Shown here: positions 1-10,800 of the stretch, piece after piece
Position numbering within the stretch: the first letter of the stretch is position 1
How the letters are laid out: each line of letters begins with the position of its first letter
NCBI GenBank assembly: GCA_030248195.1
Contig: JASAND010028376.1
Span: 1-64,000 of the forward strand
Source of the DNA: Trissonchulus latispiculum
Lineage: Eukaryota > Nematoda > Enoplea > Enoplida > Ironidae
Reading direction: 5' to 3'
DNA: 64,000 nucleotides
Program-made: the position numbers and the translations under genes
The notes under the pieces: model-generated
Databases searched by the model: none
Seen by the model: only the letters and a program-made list of their open reading frames with translations
What the model was told of the DNA's origin: nothing

Positions 1-465
1 TTTACAAGACAAAACTTGTAAATTTTACTGGAGCGACCTGTTATTTCAGAAGGGGGGGGGGGGGCAGGTGCGGGGGGCGGCCGCTGCCAAAATATTTTCG
101 GCGGGGAGCGGCCGTTACAAAAAAAATCACCCACGGGGTGTTGGAAGACTGAAAATCTGAAAAATTCAAAAATTTCAGTCTTCAAAAATTATGACCACTG
201 TCGCCCTTATATACAAAGTTTGCGTTATCAGCGTATCGAGTAGTTTCCTGTAGAGTAAACCTGTAAACCAGTGAAAACTACAGGTTTCATTTGTTTTGAA
301 TACTAGTCTAACTTGTAATCCATTCTACCAAAGTATATCCGGAATAACCACCAAGGATGACCTGTAGAAATTACAAGAGTTAACCTGTATTTTCTACAAA
401 AGCTTTTGTATTGATCATCTACAAAAGTGATTCCTGTAGTTTCTACTGGAACATTTCTAAGAGTG
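1..465. mobile_element. CACTCTTA-ended MITE, partial inverted copy
   Basis: Non-coding. This stretch is the reverse complement of 2877-3336 with few differences, and it is cut by the window edge. It ends at 465 with TAAGAGTG, the complement of the CACTCTTA terminus of the copy at 2877-3622. Both copies are studded with CTACAGG/CCTGTAG motifs and include a G-run and a GCGGCCG-rich patch near 50-115. It is probably non-autonomous because no transposase ORF is present. Confidence 0.6.
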
Positions 466-2876
466 TATAAAACTCTAAACAGACACTGTGTCACTGTGGA
501 ATTAGAATTTTGAATTAGGTATTTAAACAAATTGTAATTAATTTTTGAAGTTAGCGAACTGCCGAAATTCGCAAAAATGAGTGTAATTAAGTTTTGCTTA
601 GCTGCATATTATAAAAACTAGAGGTCCTCCTAACTAAAATTTCTAATTCCACACTGGCACAGTACATATATAAAGGTTCCAACGATACCCAATGTTGCTT
701 GGAATCCTTTGCCAGTAGAAAATTTTTGGCGCAGAAATTAACCTTTTTCTCTAAAATTGTGAAAATTGCTGATTTTTACAGACAAGCATTTTACGACCAG
801 GCTATATTTTAAAATTGCATATTTTTGCATTTCAGCATATTTATTAATTTATTGATTCATAAAAACTTGAAGTTGACTTGCGAAAATTTGCTTCAGTTGG
901 CTGCAGAACTGTCGTACTCGCTCATATATAGGTTGCACACAGTTGATGGCTCGAACTTGCGGGCTGAAACGAACTGAACGAAACAACTCAAAATTTGAAC
1001 TTGATATGCACGACATATGTGGTTAGTTTAACTGTGAAAATGAACGAAATCCGTGATATAAAATTTTTCATGATTGGATTAGAATTAGATTGACTGCTAG
1101 CTTAACATAACTCAAAGGATGAATTTGGCATTAATTTAAGCTTAAATGTTTTTCACCAAAACTAATAAATTTAGAAAATTTGAAAAATTACAAATCAAGC
1201 AAGGAATTTTAGCGTTTGAATTTATTATTTTAATCACGAATACCACAATAGTTTGAAAATTAAATTTAAAATATGAAAAACTTTGGTGCCAGTCTATTTT
1301 CATATCTAGAAATTTTATTTCTAGAAATATCTGGAATACACGACTAAATTAAAACTTTAAATGAAAAATAAATTTAACATATGAAAAACTGGCTCTTTAA
1401 AATATGAAATACGTTGGCTCCGGACTATGTCATAATTTTCCGGAAATTTCATTTTTTCTTACAAAATATCAAACAAATCCCAAAATTTACTAATTTCCAT
1501 ATTTTCATCAACAAAATTTGCACTTTCAAAATTTTAAAATTTTTGGAATTTGAAATCTGGATATTTTATCTTTTGTAATTTTCGACCTTGAATTTGAGCT
1601 TTGTATCAATTTAAATATTGACATAGTTAAATAATATTTGTGCATGAGCTAACGTTTGAAATGAGAAAAATCACTCAGAATTGCTGATATTTCCATATGG
1701 GGCAAAAGATCTTTGTCCCATGTGCACATGGAGCAAAGATGTTGGCCCATATGCATATGGGACAGAAATTCTTGCCCCATATGCATATGGGGCAAAAAAC
1801 TTGCTCCATGTGCATATGGGGCAAAATCTCTTGCCTCATATGCATATAGGGCAATTATACACATGGTCCGTAGCATATGCAGTGTTTTGATAACATGCAA
1901 AAGGCTCATCGAAATAATTTTTTGTGAGATGTGGTCAAAGTGCAAACTTGGGCTTTGCAGGTGGACACGGGTGGATATTAACTAAGATGCATGGTGGTTG
2001 ACCAAATGAGCCCGATTTTTCCTAACTAATGTATCTGCTGTAGCTGCCTGTTTTTTTGCGAAAATTGTATGGTTTTGTTTATCTCTATTTATAATGCTAG
2101 ATTATAATCGATGAAACCACCTTTGGTGGCATTTCGAAGGTGTACGTGTAAGTCAATCATTCCAAAGTCTCTTCAGAATCGCTTGAAACTTTGCACATTA
2201 CGAGACTGTCAGTGCACCAAAACGTGCAGGTAGTTAGGTTGCTAAGCACCGCTCCAGTGTTTACAAATAATTCCTAGTTTGCTTAGCACTGCTGGGATAC
2301 CGAACCGGATTCTCGAAACAAGGTACGAGTTCAATCCTAGTCGATGCAGATTGCATATCACTAGCGAATACTGGCTCAACCAGTTGTGAAGTTAGCACGG
2401 ACAGGGAAGATATAAATTATTCATGAGTTGCTAAGCCTAAGTTTATTTTACGATGAAATTCATAAACGCTCAACGTATTTCCTTTCTTCTGTGTAAATTT
2501 CCTAGCCTTTAGCTAATAGTTGAGATTCTCCATTTTGGGTTGGAAATTAGTGGCAGTTGAGTTTAGGTGCGTGTTCGGGGAAGTCGATGCGAGTTTTAGG
2601 GGTTAATTTCAAATAGATTGGTGCTTGTTTTTTGGTGCATAAAGTTTATTTTTGTTGGATTCTAAGTTTGTGTAATCTACTCTCTACTTTGTTAATTTCT
2701 GGCATTATCTGAGTGCGCTATGTGAACTGAATAAATCCGTTGTAATTTTATATTTCGTCTTAGTTGGTCAGGTCGCTATAACTCTCGGATATCGCACACC
2801 ACTGTTGTTCACCTGTAGTTTTTGGAGCTTAGTCTAAGCATTTGTGTATTACTTTCTCACAAAGTTTCAGCTTATG
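466..2876. other. AT-rich non-coding stretch between two inverted MITE copies
   Basis: No supported gene. The short ORFs here are broken or generated by the tandem palindromes at 1690-1870. The rest is AT-rich sequence with no domain I recognise. It could be host intergenic DNA or the interior of a larger composite transposon bounded by the two inverted CACTCTTA elements. Confidence 0.5.
1690..1870. repeat. Tandem palindromic minisatellite (CCATATGCATATGGGGCAAA-like)
   Basis: Five or so imperfect units of about 36 bp. Each is centred on the palindrome CCATATGCATATGG or a variant (CCATGTGCACATGG) and is followed by GGGCAAA or GGACAGA. The unit is self-complementary, so both strands give spurious ORFs. 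Confidence 0.8.
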
Positions 2877-3622
2877 CACTCTTAGAAATGTTCCAGTAGA
2901 AAGTACAGGAATCACTTTTGTAGATGATAAATACAAAAGCTTTTGTAGAAAATACAGGTTAACTCTTGTACTTTCTACAGGTCGTCCTTGGTAGTATTTA
3001 CTGGATATGCTTTGGTAGAATGGATTACAAGTTCAAGTAGTATTCAATACAAATGAAACCTGTAGTTTTCACTGGTTTGCAGGTTAACTCTACAGTAAAG
3101 TACTCGATACGCTGATAACGCAAACTGAGTATATAAGGGCGACAGTGGTCATAATTTTTGAAGACTGAAATTTTTGAATATTTTCAAATTTTCAGTCTTT
3201 CAACTCCCCGTGGGTGCTTTTTTGTAACGGCCGCTCCCTGCCGAAAATAATTTGGGAGCGGCCGCCCCTGCACCTGCCCCCCCCCTTTTCCGTTAACAGG
3301 TCGCTCCAGTAAAATTTACAGGTTTTGTCTTGTAAAAACTACAGGTTTGGTATCTGATTTAGGATTGTCAAAAAAGTAAAACAAAACTACAGGTTTCTCT
3401 AGTATTTTCTACAGGAAACTCCTGTAATAAAAACTACAGGTTTCCTTAGTATTTTCTACAGGAAATTCCAGAAATTTTTACTATTCGAGAGGCCTGTAGA
3501 AAATACAAAAGTTACTTTTGTGGAAAATACAGGAAACTCCGCTAGTGACAGACCGCACAGGAGCGCTTTTGTAGAAAACTACAAGAATTCCTGTAGTTTC
3601 TACAGGAGTCTTTTTAAGAGTG
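2877..3622. mobile_element. CACTCTTA-ended MITE, complete copy
   Basis: Starts CACTCTTAGAAA and ends TAAGAGTG, with the terminal 35 bp or so forming an imperfect inverted repeat that includes TACAGGAAT. It is 746 bp with no ORF. A TG dinucleotide flanks both ends (2875-2876 and 3623-3624), so the target duplication may be TG, although this is weak. The same family is present in inverted orientation at 1-465. Confidence 0.6.
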
Positions 3623-4557
3623 TGGATCAATCATGGGAGTGATATGTGGCATTTAGCACTCCCAGAATAAATTGTGTTTTACTAATAAACGAAAGGCGTT
3701 TCAATCGTAATAATGCATTGCTCAATCACAGTAAGGCCTAACAAGTTTGGCTCAATCGGTTTTGGAGTTGTCTCATTCAGTGGGGATGTCAGGTGTACAC
3801 ACGTAAAACAAGATGGAGAACAAGTAGGAAAACGCTCCTTGCAAATCCTTGGAAACGCCAATAGGAGCGAGCCATGATGGCCATGGAACAAGATTTCAGC
3901 AACCAGGAGAGGATCTGATCAGACATGTGCAGGAGGGGAAGTTTCGGGGGCGGGGCTGAACCGGGCCAACCAAAAGTCCGGATTCTGGGGGAGGGGGGTT
4001 TAGGGTCCCCTTTGAGGGGCGGTGAGCTCCCGGTATGGGGGAGGGGGTTAAACCGTCTCCCCAAACACCCCAAGCACATTTATGGATCTGATCAACGACT
4101 TGCTGCAATATAGCTGCTTTTAGTAGGATAGGTTTCAGAACTTTTTTGTGACATTTTTACATTATAGTCCCAGTATGGGCCTCAGTTTTAAGAGTGCTAG
4201 TTTTGCATATTTCGGGTTTTAAGTTGATGTTCTCCTAGAGCTAGATTTTACAAGGGGGGCAAGGAGCTCGCTGCTCGCACTACGTTTTCCAAACGAATTT
4301 TGGAGGTAGCCAATTGTCAAAAAGATTTTATACCGGCTGCCCCCCTCGTCACATAATCCTGGATCTGCCAGTGCGTGGGGAGGGTTACAACTAAGATAGA
4401 AACATGCCACAATGCCGTTTGTTTCTGAATAGGCTTTCATGAAAGATTTTCTTTCATTAAACACACATGGCCGTAGCACACAGGAAAGCTAAAAAATTCT
4501 CTATTGCTTCAACCACAAATTTAACAAAAACAACCATTGTTTCGACATCAATTGAGT
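3623..4557. other. 3' flank of UGT-A with a GC-rich patch
   Basis: No gene seen. Positions 3930-4075 are unusually GC-rich, with runs such as GGGGGAGGGG and a partly palindromic GAGGGG/CCCC arrangement bounded by GATCTGATCA-like sequence at 3900-3925 and 4083-4096. From about 4330 to the UGT-A stop, pieces match the UGT-B 3' flank (for example ATCCTGGATYTGCCAGTG near 4365 and 37965). The gene duplication therefore included 3' flanking DNA. Confidence 0.5.
4500..4505 (-). promoter_or_regulatory. Degenerate poly(A) signal of UGT-A (AATAGA)
   Basis: On the minus strand, 53 nt past the UGT-A stop, the sequence is CAATAGAG. The same place in UGT-B reads CAATAAAG, an intact AATAAA hexamer. The single change suggests a weakened cleavage signal in copy A. 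Confidence 0.45.
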
Positions 4558-4840
4558 CTAATCCAGTTTTGGTCGTGGATTCTTGCGTTTACAGCAAAGT
4601 CCTAGACTGCACTTGATAAGCTTGTAGAATATTGTAACTATTGTCGCGATGATGACGACGTAGCAGAGAATCACGTCCAGTAATAGGTACTGGAATAGGT
4701 TCAACTCATTCGCTGCCGGAGCCAGCTGTTTCAAAGGTCCGAATTCTGCCAAAAATTCCACCCATTTAACGGCTTGATCTGCCGGATCAAACGGTTTTTT
4801 CTTCATCATCCTGGAAAGACGTCTGGCAGTGGATAGGTAT
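4558..4840 (-). CDS. UGT-A exon 5: C-terminal helix and tail
   Basis: The acceptor TTTTCTAG precedes 4840. It encodes the end of the C-terminal domain (FDPADQAVKWVEF), then a hydrophobic span (QYLLLDVILCYVVIIATIV) typical of the single UGT membrane anchor, then a Cys/Lys-rich cytosolic tail ending in KLD. The reading frame is intact to the stop at 4558. Confidence 0.85.
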
Positions 4841-7800
4841 CTAGAAAATACAATTTCGAAAGCTGGTACGTTTAGGAATTGTGATTTACTCAATGATTCG
4901 ACTTCTAATTCCTACTACTTATTCCAGGCATGACTTGCATTCCATAAAGGCTTAATGTTTATACAATGAGTGACTTAATTTATATGCGTACGACTTAAGG
5001 TGCTGGTATTCTTTTGTGCAGTGCATTTTTGGTGATTTTTTGAAACACTATAACTTTCTCAATTTTTGGAGTTGGAAAGAGCTTTATACATCGTCTTAAA
5101 GCCTATAATTTTTACATTTATATGAGTCTACGAAACTAGCAAAATTAGCAACAAAATAGCTAAAATGTTCTGACATACTGAATCTGACAGGCTGAATTTG
5201 ACCAAACCTTTTTGAACACTGATTTCTCAAAACTGTAGAAGCGGCCAAAATTTCTTCTTGTGCCATGATATGAAGGACATGTGTGCCGAGGGACATTTTT
5301 TGGATTTGGTTCAACAAGTCTCAATACTCCAGAAAATCCGGCAAATGTGCGGTGGCACGAAATTTTGCAACTTTGTGTTCAGTTTTCTCGTAACTGGAGT
5401 CGTTTTAGCTCAAACCAAGAAAACTGTCCCTCCGCAATAGGGCGAATTTTCATTCTGTCAAAATTCAGGCAAATCCGTTGGGTAGTTCTTGAGAAATCGA
5501 TGTTCAAAACAAAATAATCGCAGTTGTGACAAACAGGGAAGGAAACTGGGTCATTATTTCTGACCCATGACCCACTTGACCCAAAAGCAAATTTGACCCA
5601 GACCCAAGGCGACCCATGAAATTTGAAAATTCCGTGACCCAGACCCAAATGACCCAACCGCTTTCGTGACCCAGACTCAGCTGACCCAAGAATTATCGTG
5701 ACCCAGACCCAAATGACCCAATAAAATAACTGGAACTAAACTGACTTTACATTTCCTTTTGTGAAGTGTTTTTGAAACTGTGACACGGAACACAGTATGG
5801 GCCAACACCATGTAAATTTGTAAATAATTGGTAAATAGTAGTCGGTAAATAATTGGTTAGAATCCAGCAAAAAATTCTTCTGAAGGAGGCTGTATGTTCG
5901 GAGCTCCTCAATCTTGTCATTTTCATTATTTTTCAACAATAGTTATTTTACTTGGAAGACCTGATTGGATGATATTGCAAAATATTTAAAATTTTCGATG
6001 GAAGTGTTCGATGGCTTTTATTACGCGAACCGGCGCAAACATAATGGCCTGACAAGTCACAGCTAACTCTATTGATTCCAGATAAACAATACTAAATTCA
6101 ACTTAAAATTCGCGCCGAAGGCGCGAAAATTTTTTAGCCGCGACAGGTTTACGTATGATTGGAACAATGCCAGATCTTCGAATTTAGAATTTGGTAAGAC
6201 CCTGTGACCCAGACCCAAAATGACCCAATCCTAATTGCTGACCCAAACCCAAAGTGACCCACAGGAACCTTGACCCAGACCCACACTGACCCAACCGGTT
6301 CACCAAATTCGTGACCCAAGACTCAGTGACCCAAGCAAAAATGGCGACCCAAACGACCCATGACCCAGTGACCCATGACCCAGTTTCCATCCCTGGTGAC
6401 AAAATGGTTTTTCGGCCAAATCTCTGGCAACGAACTCCAGCAAATAAGTATTGATGAAATGTGCAATTGGACAACTTATCGATTGAGTATAAATAGACCA
6501 AAATTGTCCGTAAGATTTGGCAGTAAGTCACAAAAAACTAATTTTGGATTTTTTTAGTAAGGCCATTTTTTGGACCCCAAAAATCGTTTTTGGCTTATAC
6601 TGACTTAACAACTAGAGATAGCTCAAAAGTTGTAAAAGCAAAAATGTTCATTTTGGTGCCGTCTTTCCAGCCACCCAACCAATCCGGAGTAGCGACTATG
6701 TACTGAAAGAATAATGGCAAAAACCAGAAATTTCTTATTTTTGCACCTAAAAATGCGGGACTGGTCCCAGAATGTTAAAGAGCACAACAATAGTGTATTT
6801 GGAAAGTTTCATCCACTTTCATAAAGAAATAAAGCCTATAGGGTCAAATTTACACAAAGCGATACCAGCACCTTAAGTATCGACTTACGTATCTTTTGAT
6901 AGCATAGTCTTAATCTTTTGGGAGATCGTTTCCGAGGTTCTATCGTCAGGCCACAGCATCATTCCGATTCCTGCCTTCTCCACTCGGAGCCCGTTTCCAT
7001 ACTGATCCCCGAGCAGCGGGATGACCAGCATCGGCACTCCGGCGTAGGCCGACTCAGAAATGCTGTTGAATCCGCCATGGGTTATGAACAGCTTCACATT
7101 TTTGTGTCCCAAAATGATAAAGCTTCATATGCACCTATCTCATACTCTAGATCAGGTAAATGCAAGAGTCCATAATTCTATTAAATATCAGATGAAGAGT
7201 AAGCCACTAGAGTGCTCCTCTTCTTGGAATTGCGTAACGGTGTTCCGCCCACAATACGCGAATATTTCCCCGTTTGGTGGGTGAGTAGTCAATATCCAAT
7301 TAGATTGCAGACACTCCCTCCCGTTTGGGGTGGGGTGGGTAGACAAAAAGGGTTTCCGTTTGGGATGGTCGGCAAAAGAAACTAAGTTTAGCAGAATCTG
7401 ACTTGCTGCTCACGACCCCCCTCCAAACGGGGACCTCATTTTGCTACCTATCCCCCCCACTAAACGCCAAACGGGAACTTCTTTTTCATACTCCCCCATC
7501 AAATGGAGACCTTTTTTGCTACCCCCCCCCCCCCATCCAATCAGGGCCTCCATTCTATTCCGCCTCTCCAAACGGGTACCCTTTTTGGAAATTTGTGAAA
7601 ACTACCGTAATCCTATGCGACACCCTCCATCAAACGGGGAGGGGGTTTCTACAATCGAATTGGCTGTTGCCAACTACCCCCCCCCAATCTAACGGGAAAT
7701 TCAACCGCCCATGAACCAGTGCCACCTGAAATGGCGACTGCAGCAGTAGAGGGGTTAGCTCTTCAAGGCAAATGCCCTACACCATCTCCGGTTACCTTCG

Positions 7801-10800
7801 TACCCAAAGGATGGGACACCGCACTGTGCCGTAAGCTGTTTTATCACCCTAACATGCCATTTAAGTTAACATTTTGGCATTCTTTTAATGTGTATCGCCC
7901 TAGCCAGCGAATTGGCATATTAAAGGCATTGTATTAGAAAAATTAATTAAATATCATCTTTTATTTTTTCGGAAAACAAGTGTAATGTAAAGTAGTAGCG
8001 GAGATGCTACTACCTACCTTCTTCGTTTTAACACTTTCCTTTTCACTTCCTTTTACTAAAACTACTCAAAAGTTCATTTGCATAGTGCCGAAGTGTTCAT
8101 ATGATGTAATAGCTTCTAGGCAGAGTGGGGTGATGTTTTGATATAGAGCGGCTGTGTTCTTTTGCTTGGGGACTTTCCTGCCCCAAGTTTCCTGTCTGCA
8201 CACCTTCCCCCCTTTTATAATATTGTTCCCCCTACCCGGTTTCTTATTTTGTCCCTGTTTATACAGTGTGATTTTTCCATTTTGCCTTGTAATTTAATCC
8301 TGCGCCCTTTTTTATTGTCCCCCCTATTCACTTACACTGTCGGGCAGCCCGCCTTGTGTTTGTCCCCCCCACTTGGGGAGCCCGAGTGGTTTTTATTGTG
8401 ACTTCCTGCCCTGTATTTGTTACAATTAAACTGTTCCGTTACCTCCGATTTATTTAATTAATTTTAATTACTTTCTATTACCGTATTCTCGCGCTTAAGA
8501 GAACATGTTCTCTTAAGTGAAGTGGGCAAAAATGGAAATTTTTTGGATTTCACTTAAGAGAACATGTTCACTTAAGGTGGTGATTCCTTTTGGAGACATC
8601 GACTTTGAACCCTTAATACTCATTCATTACTTAGTGTTATGAAGCCATTTTTATATCAGAATGGAGCTAAACATTTTCTCTTTCTAATGAATGCAATAAA
8701 ACTAACTTCAGTCTTTGGAAACTATCTTAATGGATTTTCGAAGTGCTTTCATTTTCCAGATTTTTTGCAAACTAAAGTAAATTTTTTCGTGAGGCATCGG
8801 CTACATTATTCGATTCCACTATCAAATAGCTGGGGGCCGTTTTTTAATTATCATGAAATCACTCTTCGCTATGAAGAAATAAGCTAAAATGTTTGCGCAA
8901 CCTGGATTTTGCCTACTTTTCGCAACTTTAGCAAGCGGCCACTTTAGCTAGAAAGCAGCAATCGGGGCAACTAAAAAAGGCCCCCTGGGTATTTTTGTGT
9001 AAAACATGTCTAGTAAGTGGCGACCTAGCTTGTATAGTGAATGCTCCACAATCGCTGGAAAAATTTTGGTTATGTTTTTGCAAAAACTACATTTTTTGTG
9101 ATAGCAGCTCACGGGGTAGGAGTTGGAAGATCATCATGCCTCGGATAATCGGCCTCGACGAGACCTTCAAATCGATACCCTTAGTTTAATTTTACGGCTT
9201 GCGTAGCTCGAGAAATCGTGAATTATTTGATTTCTGCAAAAATGACAAGTTTTCAACGCCAAAATAAAAAAATCAGCTATATCTCACTATCGGCAAAAGG
9301 TAGAAAGTTGCTTCCAAAAGCAAAAATGTAGAGCACAACGAGATCTTTCAAATGAGTATAATCATAACTATGCAGTTGCTGCTCAACTGTCAGAAATTTG
9401 CGAAAACCGTCCTGAACGGAAATCTCAAATTTTTGAAGCGGGATTGCGCGGAGGGCGTTAGAATGCTAAATGAACTTATTTTGGAAAGCTTGATCAAATT
9501 TCATCTTGGTTTGATCCGTCAAACAACAATATGTGCCCAAAAGGAATCACTACCTTAAGAGAACATGTTCGCTTAAGTAAATGTCCAGTACCACTATGAG
9601 GCGTTTGTGTTTTAATTTTTTATATTATAATTAATTACTATTGTTTCTGTTTGTGGTATATTTGGTTTGGAAGGTTACTTTATCTTGGAAAAACCCAGAA
9701 TATTTATGAAATTTGACTTTCAAAAGCAATTCTTCAATTTATGCTGCGTATTTTACCGATTTCACTTAAGAGAACACGTTCACTGGGTGTTCCCTTAAGC
9801 GCGAGAATACGCTAACCAGATTTGAGTTTTTAGGTATCTGGGTAGGATTCTGGGACTAACCCGGAATTTATTGTTGAACTGAGCCAAAGTTGGTTCCCCT
9901 CATTTCTGTCTGGCGCTTCCCGAAATTACCCAGTTCCCTTCACCTTGGCGAGTTTTGTTAGCGTGTTTTGAGCCGCCTGGACAAAAGATCTCCACTCGCA
10001 GTTTGCAGGTCAGCGTCCATTGCGTCAGTCCTTAGAAGCGTGTTGAGCCCGGTGGTTTAAATCCCCGACACAACCCATTACACAAGATGGTAACGCATTT
10101 TAACACGAAAATGGCTTGTTTTCTTACATCTGCAGAACTTAATCTGGTTAATTTAGCCAACTCTCCCTTCGAATACTTTGATTGTATTAGCACAAAGATA
10201 AGATGCAGTTTAATGTTTTTAATTCCTAAAGCTTTACAGAAGATGCCGACCTCGTTAAGTTTACTGCAGTGGATAACCTTTGGGAAGACGGTCTTGATCT
10301 AAAATAACGCAGCAATTATGCTAATTATCCTTTGACAATCAATCAATCAATCAATCATATTATGGTCACTCTTTCCGGTTGCCAATATCAATATACAATT
10401 TCTGCATTTTACAGAAGAGGTAAAGTCAATATCAATGCATAATTTTTGCAATGTCTACAATTCACGAGAACTCTGAACGTGACCAGCCTCCGGCTTGTGA
10501 ATCCACCTGTCATTCTTGATTTCAGCATTTTTTCACAACTCAATACAACAATACACCGTACCGTAGTGCCAGCAATAACCTTAGTTTTAGTCTTAGTAGA
10601 AGAAGCTTCCCAACTCTATTCCGTCACCCCGTCCCGAAACCGAAACCTTTTTCAAAATCGGGATCGGTCCAAGCACTACCAAGTGGTTTGTATTTTGACT
10701 TCCTGCCCTGTATTTGTTACAATTAAACTGTCCCGTTGCCTCCGATTTATTTAATTAATTTTAATTACTTTCTATTGACCAGATTTGAGTTCTTAGGTGG

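Larger units (their letters stand above)
4999..6872. mobile_element. TTAA-flanked DNA element, 1.87 kb, in UGT-A intron 4
   Basis: Bounded by TTAA at 4995-4998 and 6873-6876. Its ends are an imperfect inverted repeat: GGTGCTGGTATTCTTTTGTG against the complement of CACAAAGCGATACCAGCACC. A TTAA target with such ends suggests a piggyBac-type element, and the ends resemble the GGTGGTGATTCC family found three more times here. There is no transposase ORF, and the interior holds two GACCCA arrays. It fills nearly all of intron 4, with its right TTAA 12 nt from the exon 4 donor. Confidence 0.7.

Noticed and set aside
1649..1985. Overlapping ORFs with repeated HMHMGQ / YAYGAK motifs
   Set aside because: Produced on both strands by the palindromic tandem repeat.
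5504..5689. ORFs reading WVIWVWVT-like strings
   Set aside because: Produced by the GACCCA minisatellite.
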